Source of the DNA: Gammaproteobacteria bacterium
Lineage (GTDB): Bacteria; Pseudomonadota; Gammaproteobacteria; Ga0077536
DNA: 54,007 bases
Assembly (NCBI GenBank): GCA_019747795.1
Contig: JAIEQK010000151.1
Span: 1 to 54,007 of the forward strand
Reading direction: 5' to 3'
Shown here: positions 33,644 through 41,690 of the stretch, in pieces
Layout of the letters: each line of letters begins with the position of its first letter
Position numbering within the stretch: the first letter of the stretch is position 1
Notes under the pieces: generated by a model
Databases searched by the model: none
Told to the model about the DNA's origin: nothing
What the model saw: the letters and a program-made list of their open reading frames with translations, nothing else
Made by a program: the position numbers and the translations under genes

Positions 33644-34465
33644 TCAGGCCACCACCGGCAGGTCGCCGAACTCGACGCCTGCCAGGCGTTCGGCGATGGG
33701 CGGCGCGCTGCCCGCGGCCAGCAGGCGTGCGAGGCGCGCGCGCGTCGCGCCGCGTCTGAACCACAGCACCAGGCTCACCCACCAGGCCGCGCCGCGGATC
33801 GGCGTGAAGGCCTCCTGCGTGTCGAAGTCGTAGGGATGGCAGTAGGTCCAGGCCAGTTCGTTCCGCGGCGCGCGGGCGCGCAAGGCTTCGATCAGGGTCA
33901 GCGGCAGGTAGCGCAGGTAGACGCCGCCCAGGTAGGGCAGTCGCCACGGTCCTATGCCAGCGAGCGGCACCGGGACCTCGATGAGCCCCTCGGCCCAGCG
34001 GAAGGGCGTCGTCGGCAGCCCTGGGTAGCCGTGCAGCGGATTGCGCGCGGCGAGCACGCTGGAGGAGTAGTCGAAGCCGAGTTCCGCGAGGATGCCGACC
34101 GCGTAGCGCGAGGTCGGCGTCAGCGAGAACACCGGCGCGCGGTAGCCGCGCACGCGCTGTCCGGTGAGGTCTTCCAGCAGCGCGCGTCCGCGCTGGGTGT
34201 CGTCGCGAAAGCGCGCCGGCGCAGTCGCGGTCAGGGGTGCGTGGTTCCAGGAATGCAGCGCCACCTCGTGGCCGTGCGACGCGACCCGCTTCACCAGCGC
34301 CGGATCGGCGGCCGCCACCTCGCCCACCACGAAGAAGGTGCCGCGCACCGCGAGCGTGTCGAGCCAGTCGAGCAGCGCGAGGGTGATGTCGCCATGGCGG
34401 CCAGGGCCGTCGCGGCGCGCCCGGTGGTCTTCGAGATCGAGGGTGAAGGTGAGCGCGGTGGTCAT
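33644..34465 (-). CDS. Polysaccharide deacetylase (NodB-like)
   Basis: A 273-residue protein of the polysaccharide deacetylase family. The start MTTALTFTLDLEDH holds the first Asp pair. GTFFVVGEVA and HGHEVALHSWNHAPL hold the metal-binding H-x3-H and adjacent region, followed by FRDDTQRGRALLEDLTGQRVRGYRAPVFSL (RGYRAP). No signal peptide is seen, which resembles WbpG/EPS-associated cytosolic or membrane-peripheral members (DUF3473-type) rather than peptidoglycan deacetylases. It removes N- or O-acetyl groups from sugars of a surface glycan. Divergent from the GT2 gene with an 82-base gap. ATG at 34465 is the first residue of the conserved strand. Confidence 0.85.
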   Translation of the reverse strand: MTTALTFTLDLEDHRARRDGPGRHGDITLALLDWLDTLAVRGTFFVVGEVAAADPALVKRVASHGHEVALHSWNHAPLTATAPARFRDDTQRGRALLEDLTGQRVRGYRAPVFSLTPTSRYAVGILAELGFDYSSSVLAARNPLHGYPGLPTTPFRWAEGLIEVPVPLAGIGPWRLPYLGGVYLRYLPLTLIEALRARAPRNELAWTYCHPYDFDTQEAFTPIRGAAWWVSLVLWFRRGATRARLARLLAAGSAPPIAERLAGVEFGDLPVVA

Positions 34466-34547
34466 GGGAGCCGTCGAGGAATGGCGAGTGCGCAGAGCGT
34501 CGAAGTCATTGGCTAGAATGCCGCCGAACCGCCCATCGACGCCAGCC

Positions 34548-35600
34548 ATGTCCGGCCCCCTCGTTCCAGCCAGTCCCGCAGCCCCACGCATCGGCGTGGT
34601 GGTGCCCTGCTATCGCGTCGCCGCGCAGGTGCTGGACGTGCTGGCGGCGATGCCGGCCTGCGTCACGCGGGTGTACTGCGTGGACGACGCCTGTCCCGAG
34701 GGCTCGGGCGATCGCATCGTCGCCGCCTGTGGCGACCCGCGCGTGACGGTGCTGCGCCACGCGCACAATCGCGGCGTCGGCGCGGCGGTCGTCACCGGCT
34801 ACCGCGCGGCGCTCGCCGAGGACATGCAGGTCGTGGTCAAGATCGACGGCGACGGCCAGATGGATCCGCGCCTGCTGCCGCGCTTCCTGCGGCCGCTGCT
34901 CGCGGAGGAGGCGGACTACGCCAAGGGCAATCGCTTCCACCAGCCGGCGAGCCTGGCCGGCATGCCGCCGGTGCGCCTGCTCGGCAACGCGGTGCTGTCC
35001 TTCCTGACCAAGCTGTCTTCGGGCTACTGGCAGGTGTTCGATCCGAACAACGGCTACACCGCCATTCATTCGACGGCGCTGCGGCAGCTGCCGCTGGACG
35101 CGCTCGACGAGCGCTACTTCTTCGAGTCCGACATGCTGTTCCGCCTGAACGTCGCGCGCGCCGTGGTGCGCGACATCCCGATGGATGCGGTGTACGGCGA
35201 CGAGGCGAGTTCGCTGCGCGTACACGAAGTGCTGCCGCGCTTCGCCGCCAAGCACCTGCGCAACTTCGTCAAGCGCGTGGTGTACAGCTACTACCTGCGC
35301 GACTTCAATCTCGCCTCCATCGAGGCGCCGCTGGGACTCGCGGCGCTCGCCTTCGGTGTGTTGTTCGGCGGCGCGCACTGGCTGGCCGCGTTCAACGGCG
35401 CGCCCTACGCGTCGGCCGGCACGGTGATGGTCGCGGCGCTGCCGGTGATCGTGGGCACGCAGATGCTGCTCTCGGCGCTCAACTACGACGTGCAGAACGT
35501 GCCCAGCGTGCCGCTCGCGCGACTGCTGGCCGACGACGCATCAATCGCTGCCACGCGCGCCCTGGAGCAGCCGCACCAGCGGCACGACCAGCAGCCATAG
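34548..35600 (+). CDS. Family 2 glycosyltransferase with C-terminal membrane helices
   Basis: A 350-residue protein. The GT-A domain shows GVVVPCYRVAAQV, DDACPEGSGD, HNRGVGAAVVTGYRAAL and KIDGDGQMDP (DxD-like metal site), then GNRFHQP and YTAIHSTAL. Two hydrophobic helices near the C-terminus anchor it in the membrane. This is the build of polyprenyl-phosphate sugar synthases (DPM1/GtrB-like), loading a sugar on undecaprenyl phosphate. The start ATG at 34548 has a purine-rich leader. Its last 60 bases overlap the 3' end of the convergent flippase-like gene, and the C-terminus ends EQPHQRHDQQP. Confidence 0.82.
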   Translation: MSGPLVPASPAAPRIGVVVPCYRVAAQVLDVLAAMPACVTRVYCVDDACPEGSGDRIVAACGDPRVTVLRHAHNRGVGAAVVTGYRAALAEDMQVVVKIDGDGQMDPRLLPRFLRPLLAEEADYAKGNRFHQPASLAGMPPVRLLGNAVLSFLTKLSSGYWQVFDPNNGYTAIHSTALRQLPLDALDERYFFESDMLFRLNVARAVVRDIPMDAVYGDEASSLRVHEVLPRFAAKHLRNFVKRVVYSYYLRDFNLASIEAPLGLAALAFGVLFGGAHWLAAFNGAPYASAGTVMVAALPVIVGTQMLLSALNYDVQNVPSVPLARLLADDASIAATRALEQPHQRHDQQP

Positions 35601-36533
35601 CACGAGGTGCACGAGGTTGATCAGCATGCGCATGATCAGACCGAGCGCGCTCGCCTCGGCGAGCGCCACGCCGTAGAAGGTCAGGATCCAGGCGAGCCCC
35701 GCCTCGCCGCTGCCCAATCCTCCCACGCCCTGCAGCGGCACCACGCCCAGGTAGATGTAGGCATTGGCGAGAAAGAAGCTGTCGTCCGCCGCGACCACCG
35801 GCGCCAGCGTACGGATGATCAGCGCCACCGCCGCGACGATGGTCACCCAGCGCAAAAGAATCGCTATGAAGGACACCACCACCTGGTCGCGCGCGAGACG
35901 ATGGCGGTACCACGCGCGCGTCATGAGCAGGTGTTCCAGCAGCAGGGTCAGCCAGCGGCGACGGTAGCGACGTCGCAGCCACAGCAGCAACCCGCCCGCC
36001 CAGCCAAGCAGACGCTCGAGGCGCAGGCAGGCGAGGGTCGCGAGCGCGAGCAGCGCGACGGCAAGCAGGATCACCGGCGTCGAGCCGAACTGGCCGCGGG
36101 TCACGACCAGCGACAGCACCAGCAGCGCGCTCACCACGATGAGATCCTGCAGCCGATGGTAGAAGCCCATGAAGATCGCGCGCGCCAGCGGCTGGCCAAG
36201 CCAGTGGTGCACCCAGTACATCCACGCGACGTCGCCCAGGCGCGCGGGCAGCACGGAGGAGACCAGCATGTGCCAGGCCACCACGCGCCAGGCGTCGCCG
36301 GGCCGGCCGCTGCCGCGCGTGATGGTCGCGAGCCAGGTGCCGTCGATGAGACCGTTGATGCCGAGCAGGAGCGCCACGGTCCAGAAGGTGCGTGCCGGGA
36401 TCGCCTGCCAGGCGCGGGTGAGCGTCGCGCCATCGAGGGTGAAGGCGAAGAAGGCGAGCATCACCGCCGTGCCAAGCGCGCCCGCGAGCCAGGCGCCACG
36501 ATGCTCGGCGAACGCGAGGTAACGAGGCCACAT
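35541..36533 (-). CDS. Flippase-like membrane protein (lysylphosphatidylglycerol synthase TM family)
   Basis: A 330-residue protein with eight or more helices. GSGRPGDAWRVVAWHMLVSSVLPARLGDVAWMYWV and the C-terminal NAYIYLGVVPLQGVGGLGSGEAGLAWILTFYGV are the conserved blocks of the LPG synthase-TM/AglD-like family (UPF0104). Members are proposed to flip lipid-linked sugars or to associate with glycosyltransferases; there is no catalytic LPG synthase domain. ATG at 36533 lies 11 bases after the methyltransferase stop. The 3' end overlaps the convergent GT2 by 60 bases. It closes the chained operon that starts with pxpA. Confidence 0.8.
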   Translation of the reverse strand: MWPRYLAFAEHRGAWLAGALGTAVMLAFFAFTLDGATLTRAWQAIPARTFWTVALLLGINGLIDGTWLATITRGSGRPGDAWRVVAWHMLVSSVLPARLGDVAWMYWVHHWLGQPLARAIFMGFYHRLQDLIVVSALLVLSLVVTRGQFGSTPVILLAVALLALATLACLRLERLLGWAGGLLLWLRRRYRRRWLTLLLEHLLMTRAWYRHRLARDQVVVSFIAILLRWVTIVAAVALIIRTLAPVVAADDSFFLANAYIYLGVVPLQGVGGLGSGEAGLAWILTFYGVALAEASALGLIMRMLINLVHLVLWLLVVPLVRLLQGARGSD

Positions 36534-36544
36534 GGCCACGGCGC

Positions 36545-37435
36545 TCAGCGCGGCGCGCGGTCGCGCGCGTAGACCTGCACGACGATGTCGGCCGGCAGCA
36601 GGGCCAGCAGTGGCAGGGCGAGCTGACAGCCGCCCCACACCAGCGCCGCGAGCGGCAGCGGCAGGCGTCCGCCCGCGCGGATCCGTCCCCACAGCCCCGC
36701 GCGCGCCAGGGTCGGCAGAGAGAAGCGACGACGCAGCGTGAAGCCCGCGCTGCCGAACAGCGCGTCGAGGCTGGCCGCGTCGAAGTAGAAGAGATGGGGA
36801 CTGACGAATCCGCGCTGCCACAGGCGCTCGAGGGGCGCCGTCCAGCCGGCCCGCGCCAGGACTTCTGCGGCGCGGTAGAACACCCCACTGCGGCTTGGCG
36901 CGTTGACCACCACCAGACCCTCCGACGCCAGGCAGTCCCGTAGGCGCGCGATCGCACTGTCAGGCTCGCCCAGGTGCTCGAACACGTCGTTGAAGGTGAT
37001 GACGTCGAAGACGCCGTCCGGCAGGTCGTCGGGAAAGCGGCCGGTCAGAACCTCGAGACCGCGCGCCCGCGCCTCGGCGGCGGTCGGCGCGTGGGGCTCC
37101 AGGCCGACCGCTTCCAGGCCACGCGTGAGCGCGGCGGCGATGAACCACGCCGGCCCGCAGCCCACGTCCAGCAGGCGCCTGCCCGCGAGCGGCATGATCC
37201 CCGCCAGTTCGTCCAGCAGGCGCCGCGCGGTGGCATCGCGCAGCGCTGTGAAGGCACGCGCGTTGCGTGCGTCCCAGGCGCCCGGCGTGTGCGCGTCAAC
37301 AGGATCCGCAGCGAGCGTGGAGGCGCGCAGGCCGCAGCGCGGACAGCGCAGGAGCCAGTGATCCAGATGGACGACCAGCGGCGCGCCGCATGCGACGCAG
37401 GGCGGCGCCCCCTGCGCCGCGACGGCGTCGCTCAT
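36545..37435 (-). CDS. Zinc-ribbon class I SAM methyltransferase
   Basis: A 296-residue protein. An N-terminal ribbon (CVACGAPL and CPRCGL) is followed by a class I methyltransferase with motif I LLDVGCGPAWFIAAAL, acidic post-I GLEPHAP, and FDVITFNDVFEHLGEP (motif for SAM-dependent sugar or lipid methylases). The last 40 residues form a hydrophobic helix. This is the general shape of methyltransferases in O-antigen and cell-surface glycan loci. The ATG at 37435 overlaps the TGA of the luciferase-like gene (ATGA). Confidence 0.8.
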   Translation of the reverse strand: MSDAVAAQGAPPCVACGAPLVVHLDHWLLRCPRCGLRASTLAADPVDAHTPGAWDARNARAFTALRDATARRLLDELAGIMPLAGRRLLDVGCGPAWFIAAALTRGLEAVGLEPHAPTAAEARARGLEVLTGRFPDDLPDGVFDVITFNDVFEHLGEPDSAIARLRDCLASEGLVVVNAPSRSGVFYRAAEVLARAGWTAPLERLWQRGFVSPHLFYFDAASLDALFGSAGFTLRRRFSLPTLARAGLWGRIRAGGRLPLPLAALVWGGCQLALPLLALLPADIVVQVYARDRAPR

Positions 37436-38475
37436 TGGAAGTGCGGCATCACTTCGCGGGCGAAGAGTTCCACCGAGCGCATCACCTCCGGGCCGCGCAG
37501 GCCCGGCAGGTGCATCCAGCACACCACCTCGGTGGGCTGCACGGCGCGGCGGTAGAGTTCCAATTGCTCGATGGCGAAGTCCGGGTCACCGATGATGTAG
37601 CGGTTCTTGAAGTTCTCGAAGCCGACCTGGGTCTTGTCGGTGATCACCGAGCCGTCGGCGGCGCGCAGCACACGGTCGCCAGCGGCCGAGGCCGCGCCGT
37701 AGAGCTCGGTGAAGAGATAGTTGAGCGCCGGCGCGGCGATGTGCTCGGCTTCCGCGCGCGTCTTGGCGACGAACACCGAGCGGATGATCGGCCGCTCGGG
37801 GATGGTCCACCCGATCTCGCGCGCGGTCTCTTCGTAGGGTTTGTAGTGCTCGACGAGCTCCTCTGGCCCGTGGCGCGGCGACATGATCTGCACCGCGTGC
37901 CGCCGCGCCGCGCGCCGCAGCGACGACTTGGCCGACACGCCGTACCACAGCGGCGGATGGGGCGACTGCGCGGGCTTGGGCGTGAGCTGGGTGCGCGGCA
38001 CGCGGTAGTACTTGCCCTCGAACTCGAACTCGTCCTCGGTCCAGGCGCGGACCATGAGATCGAGTGCCTCCTCGAAGCGCCCGGTGCGCTCCTCGCGCGG
38101 AATGCCGTGGGCGTCGAACTCCTTCTGCACATAGCCGGGCGCGACACCGAACACGAAGCGCCCGCCGGACAGGTTGTCGAGCACCGCGACGTCTTCGGCG
38201 AGCTTCAAGGGCGCGTAGAGCGGCACCAGCAGCACGCCGGTGCCGATGCGCATGCGCCTGGTCACCGCGGCGGCGCCGGCGCAGGCGATCAACGGCCCGG
38301 GGCAGAGCCCGTCCTTCTGCGCGTGGTGGGAGACCTGGAACGCCGACTCGTAGCCGAGATCCTCGGCCACCGGCAGACACTTCAGCATGTCCTCGTAGGG
38401 CTCGCGCGGCGGGATGCCGCTGCCGGGCGGCACCTGCTGGGAAAACAGCAAGCCGAACTTCATGGGTGCGGCCAT
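37432..38475 (-). CDS. LLM-class flavin-dependent oxidoreductase (luciferase-like)
   Basis: A 347-residue TIM-barrel protein of the bacterial luciferase/F420-dependent superfamily. It starts MAAPMKFGLLFSQQVPPGSG, with KLAEDVAVLDNLSGGRFVFGVAPGYV (cofactor phosphate-binding region) and EELVEHYKPYEETAREIG further on; GDPDFAIEQLELYRRAV is the typical C-terminal helix. Uses FMNH2 or F420; substrate unknown. The start at 38475 shares its ATG with the TGA of pxpA (TGATG), a later in-frame ATG at 38463 being less likely. The stop overlaps the methyltransferase start. Confidence 0.85.
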   Translation of the reverse strand: MAAPMKFGLLFSQQVPPGSGIPPREPYEDMLKCLPVAEDLGYESAFQVSHHAQKDGLCPGPLIACAGAAAVTRRMRIGTGVLLVPLYAPLKLAEDVAVLDNLSGGRFVFGVAPGYVQKEFDAHGIPREERTGRFEEALDLMVRAWTEDEFEFEGKYYRVPRTQLTPKPAQSPHPPLWYGVSAKSSLRRAARRHAVQIMSPRHGPEELVEHYKPYEETAREIGWTIPERPIIRSVFVAKTRAEAEHIAAPALNYLFTELYGAASAAGDRVLRAADGSVITDKTQVGFENFKNRYIIGDPDFAIEQLELYRRAVQPTEVVCWMHLPGLRGPEVMRSVELFAREVMPHFQ

Positions 38476-39239
38476 CACGCCATCACCGGCGCGACGCGGC
38501 AGCCGACCTCCGCGAGCGCGGCATGCACCGCCGCCCCGACCTCGGTCGCGTTCGGGCCGTCGCCGTGGATGCACAAGCTCTCGGCGTCGAGCGCGATCTC
38601 CGAACCGTCGTTGGCCAGCACCTTGCCGGTGGTCACGTAACGCCGCACCTGGGCGGCGGCGAACTCGGTGTCGGTGAGATGCTTCGCGCGCTGGATGACC
38701 AGCGAGCCGTCGGGCGCGTAGGTGAGGTCCGGGTAGATCTCGCCCACCACGCGGATGCCGCGCTTGCGCGCCGCGCGCGGCATGGCGGCGTCGGTCGGCG
38801 CGGGCCAGTAGAGCATCGGGGTGGCGGCGATGGCGCACATCGCCTCAGCGACCGCGTCCGCCAGTTCGTCGTTGGTGCGCAGCACGGAATAGAACGCACC
38901 GTGGGGCTTGATGTGGTGCAGCGTCATGCCGTTGGCCTTGAGCGCCGCCTGCAGCGCGCCCGTCTGGTAGACCACGTAGGCGTAGGCGTCTTCAGGCGTG
39001 ATGTTCATCGCCCGGCGGCCGAAACCGAGCAGGTCCGGCAGGCCGGGGTGGGAACCCACTACGACCTTGTGCTGACCTGCGAGCCGGCAAGTGTTCACCA
39101 TGGTCACCGGATCGCTGGCGTGAAAGCCGCAGGCGACGTTGGCGGTGGTGATGAGCGGCATCATGCCGGCGTCGTTGCCCATCTGCCAGTTGCCGAAGCT
39201 CTCACCCATGTCGCAGTTGATGTCGATGGAGGTCAGCAT
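38475..39239 (-). CDS. pxpA: 5-oxoprolinase subunit A (LamB/YcsF family)
   Basis: A 254-residue protein that begins SIDINCDMGESFGNW and contains TTANVACGFHASDP, VVGSHPGLPDLLGFGRR, KPHGAFY and CIHGDGPNA. All are conserved blocks of PxpA, the subunit that with PxpB and PxpC hydrolyses 5-oxoproline using ATP. PxpB/C are not in the window. ATG at 39239. It is the first gene of a tightly overlapped series (LLM oxidoreductase, methyltransferase, flippase-like protein). Confidence 0.9.
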   Translation of the reverse strand: MLTSIDINCDMGESFGNWQMGNDAGMMPLITTANVACGFHASDPVTMVNTCRLAGQHKVVVGSHPGLPDLLGFGRRAMNITPEDAYAYVVYQTGALQAALKANGMTLHHIKPHGAFYSVLRTNDELADAVAEAMCAIAATPMLYWPAPTDAAMPRAARKRGIRVVGEIYPDLTYAPDGSLVIQRAKHLTDTEFAAAQVRRYVTTGKVLANDGSEIALDAESLCIHGDGPNATEVGAAVHAALAEVGCRVAPVMA

Positions 39240-39419
39240 GGCGTGCTCCCGTAAAGCCTCAATTGAGGGGTTTCCGCGCGAGTTTATCACCCCCCGACGA
39301 GGGGGCCAGGGTCTGCCCTGGAAGCGCTGCGGGCGCTGCGCAATACTGTTTGCCTAGGCTGAGGGTCGACCCCCGCTCCGGGGCGTCGAGGGAAATCACA
39401 TTCAGCAAAAGGACGATGC

Positions 39420-40136
39420 ATGGACGGCGGCAGAGTGCACAAGCGTGGGCGCTTGGTTATCGAGGATCTGAAGGTGGTGAGCCTGCTGCAAGGTCAGCCG
39501 GGCGCCGTGCTCGAGCGCATCGTGCAGAGCGGCGTGCGCCGCGAATTCGCCAAGGGCGAGTGCGTGATCGATGCGGCCAAGGCGCCGACTGCCGTGTACC
39601 TGCTGCTCCACGGCCAGGTGCGCGTGCAGTTGCTCGGCCAGGGGCAGCGCGAGATCACCTACCAGCTGCTGAACGCAGGCGAGATGTTCGGCGAGCTCGC
39701 CTGCATCGACAACGGCCCGCGCACCGCCGACGTCACCGCGGAGACCGACGTGGTCGTGGCGCAGATCCCGGCCGCGGAGTTCTGCAACCTGCTGCTCAAG
39801 CACGCGGAATTCGCGATGGTCATCCTGCGTCGCGTGGTCTCGCTGTCCCGCTGGCTGTCCGAGCGGGTGTTCGAGTATCACGCCTACAACCTGATGGGGC
39901 GCATCTGCGCCGAACTGCTGCGCCTGTCACGCGCGGCCAAGGGCGCCGACTTCAGCGTCACCGACGCCGACATGGCGAGCCGCGTCGGCACCGACCGCTC
40001 CATGGTCAACAAGCTCGTACGCAAAATCATCAGACTCGAGCCCGGCGCCCTGCATCGCGTCCCACGCTCGCCCCATTTCCGCGTGGTGGACGCGTCACGC
40101 CTGACCGCACTGCTCGCGCGCTGCGAACTGGGCTGA
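39420..40136 (+). CDS. Crp/Fnr-family transcriptional regulator
   Basis: A 238-residue protein: an N-terminal cyclic-nucleotide-binding-type beta roll (FAKGECVIDAAKAPTAVYLLLHGQVRVQLLG, GEMFGELACIDNGPRTADV), a dimerisation helix, and a C-terminal winged helix (FSVTDADMASRVGTDRSMVNKLVRKIIR) that departs from the usual R-E-x-SR recognition helix. No Fnr-type cysteine cluster is visible. The effector is unknown. ATG at 39420 follows AAGGA. It is followed 105 bases later by the tRNA-Arg gene and by the island. Confidence 0.85.
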   Translation: MDGGRVHKRGRLVIEDLKVVSLLQGQPGAVLERIVQSGVRREFAKGECVIDAAKAPTAVYLLLHGQVRVQLLGQGQREITYQLLNAGEMFGELACIDNGPRTADVTAETDVVVAQIPAAEFCNLLLKHAEFAMVILRRVVSLSRWLSERVFEYHAYNLMGRICAELLRLSRAAKGADFSVTDADMASRVGTDRSMVNKLVRKIIRLEPGALHRVPRSPHFRVVDASRLTALLARCELG

Positions 40137-40173
40137 GCGCCCCCGACACGTCGCCCCCGGCCCCCCGGTATCG

Positions 40174-40202
40174 TTGACAGCCCCAGACCGGCTCCCGATA
40201 AT
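40174..40202 (+). promoter_or_regulatory. Strong sigma70 promoter of tRNA-Arg
   Basis: TTGACA (40174-40179) is a perfect -35 box, and GATAAT (40197-40202) lies exactly 17 bases further. A GC-rich stretch (ACGCGTCCCTCGCGCCC) follows immediately, the type of discriminator linked to stringent control of stable RNA genes. Transcription would begin near 40209, about 33 bases before the tRNA. Confidence 0.85.
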
Positions 40203-40241
40203 ACGCGTCCCTCGCGCCCAGCGGCCGAGGCTCTCAGCCAC

Positions 40242-40318
40242 GCGCCCGTAGCTCAGCTGGATAGAGTACCTGGCTACGAACTAGGGGGTCGGAGGTTCGA
40301 ATCCTTCCGGGCGCGCCA
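40242..40318 (+). tRNA. tRNA-Arg (anticodon ACG)
   Basis: A 77-base cloverleaf with encoded CCA (40316-40318). Acceptor GCGCCCG pairs with CGGGCGC, D-arm GCTC/GAGT, anticodon stem CCTGG/CTAGG with loop CTACGAA (anticodon ACG, read as ICG for CGN codons), and T-arm GGAGG-TTCGAAT-CCTTC. It serves as the probable attachment site of the adjacent integrase; its 3' end is intact, as expected when the element carries the missing part. Confidence 0.95.
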
Positions 40319-40333
40319 AATCGCTAAGCACAT

Positions 40334-41437
40334 TCAAACGGTTATCGAGTTCTCGATAGCCGTTTTTTGTTTCAGCACCACGAGTGCCGGAGTTTTGCCG
40401 GACTTTCCCTCGCAGACGCTATTCGCTGCCTCCAACAGCTCCGCCAATTCCGGCGCCGAGTAATGGGAAGTGATGTCGCCGTTGCGATGACCGAGCAGCA
40501 CCTTGCGTGTTTCGAGCGGCACACCGGCGGCGCGCAATCTGCGGCCGAAAGTGTGCTTCAAGTCATGCACACGCACGTGCTTCAAACCGACCGTGCCGCG
40601 GAGTCGCTTCCAGGCACTGTTGTTGATCTTCCTGACCGGATGATCGCGGTAGCAGAACACGTGCGTCGGATGCATTCCCCGCACGCCCTCCACCACCGAC
40701 TTCGCCACCCGGTTCAAGACCACCAATCGGTCTTCGCCGTTCTTCACTCGCGCGCCAGGGATAATGAATACCGAGGTGTCGAGTTCCGGCACCTTGATCT
40801 CCCACTCCCAGCGCAAGCGACACACCTCCTGTTCCCGACAGCCAGTGTTGATCTTGAACAGGCACATCCGGGCCAGGTGATCCGGGAGTGCCTGCAGTAA
40901 CGTCACCTGCTCGTCCCATGACAAGGGATAGGGCTTGCGCACATCGCTGAGCGGCAGCATCTGGATGAGCGGCGCGGTCTCGAGCCAGGTCTTGCCTGAT
41001 TCATCCCGCCATAGTCTCGCCGCCAGGTTCAGAATGCGCCGCACGACGCTGAGCGAGAGATTGATGCTCTTGTGCTTCACCCCATCCTTGAGCCGCGCAT
41101 AGATGAACGGCCGCAAGGTGCCGAGGTGCACCTGCTCAATCGCAAGATCCCCAATGAACGGGTCCAGCTGCTTCAGGTGCCGCGCGTAATCCGCGATGCT
41201 CCTCAAGGCCAGGTTCTCTTCGAGAAAGCGTGATGCCGCCTCGCGGAATACCCGGCGTGGCCGAACGCCGAACATCTTCGCCATGCGGACTTCCTCAATC
41301 CGCCGAGCCAAGATCAGCTCGGCCGTTTTGAGGTCGCCTGTGCCAGTGCTTTCGTGAATCTTTCGTCCAAGGATCTGCTTTTCGATGTGCCAGATCCCGC
41401 CGCGTTCACGCAGCCCTGGGATTCTTTTGCGTCCCAT
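40334..41437 (-). CDS. Tyrosine site-specific integrase
   Basis: A 367-residue phage-type integrase. The N-terminal arm/core-binding part is followed by a catalytic domain with Arg201 in TGCREQE, box II HDLKHTFGRR (His291, with Lys294 where most members have Arg), His317 in LLGHRNGDIT and nucleophile Tyr326 in SHYSAPE. The ATG at 41437 has the excellent site AGGAGAAGG. The gene ends 16 bases from the tRNA-Arg 3' end and reads toward it, the classical position for an integrase using the tRNA as attB. It overlaps the AlpA-like gene upstream by 124 bases. Confidence 0.92.
   Translation of the reverse strand: MGRKRIPGLRERGGIWHIEKQILGRKIHESTGTGDLKTAELILARRIEEVRMAKMFGVRPRRVFREAASRFLEENLALRSIADYARHLKQLDPFIGDLAIEQVHLGTLRPFIYARLKDGVKHKSINLSLSVVRRILNLAARLWRDESGKTWLETAPLIQMLPLSDVRKPYPLSWDEQVTLLQALPDHLARMCLFKINTGCREQEVCRLRWEWEIKVPELDTSVFIIPGARVKNGEDRLVVLNRVAKSVVEGVRGMHPTHVFCYRDHPVRKINNSAWKRLRGTVGLKHVRVHDLKHTFGRRLRAAGVPLETRKVLLGHRNGDITSHYSAPELAELLEAANSVCEGKSGKTPALVVLKQKTAIENSITV
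40338..40368 (+). terminator. Intrinsic terminator of tRNA-Arg, overlapping integrase 3' end
   Basis: ACGGTTATCGAG-TT-CTCGATAGCCGT is a 12-bp stem (one G-T pair) followed by a run of six T at 40363-40368. On the minus strand the same bases encode the last codons of the integrase (ending TAIENSITV). Confidence 0.85.
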
Positions 41438-41676
41438 AATCCTTCTCCTATCGGATTAGAGGCGGGACGCCCGTTGCGGCTCTTATAGTCGTCAACCCAG
41501 GCGTCCAGTTCAAGGCGGTCGAAGGCGACGCCCTGTCGACCAATGCGGATCTCGGTCAGGTGAGGCCGGACCTCGGCGTTGAAGCGGTTGCGGTCCATGC
41601 CGAGGTAGCGCGGTGCGTCCCGGAAGCGGAGCAGCCGAGGGTTCAGCGCGACGGTGGTCCGTACGGGCATGTCCAT
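41314..41676 (-). CDS. AlpA/excisionase-like HTH protein
   Basis: A 120-residue protein. Residues 15-70 (LRFRDAPRYLGMDRNRFNAEV, then IGRQGVAFDRLELDAWVDDY) form a short winged-helix/MerR-like domain of the AlpA kind, often found in front of integrases as excisionase or activator. The C-terminal 45 residues (polar, ending in SKRPS) are read in a frame overlapping the integrase 5' end for 124 bases. The start at 41676 is the first ATG; a second at 41670 is also possible. Likely controls integrase expression or excision direction. Confidence 0.75.
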   Translation of the reverse strand: MDMPVRTTVALNPRLLRFRDAPRYLGMDRNRFNAEVRPHLTEIRIGRQGVAFDRLELDAWVDDYKSRNGRPASNPIGEGLWDAKESQGCVNAAGSGTSKSRSLDERFTKALAQATSKRPS

Positions 41677-41690
41677 GGCGGCCCTCCTGG

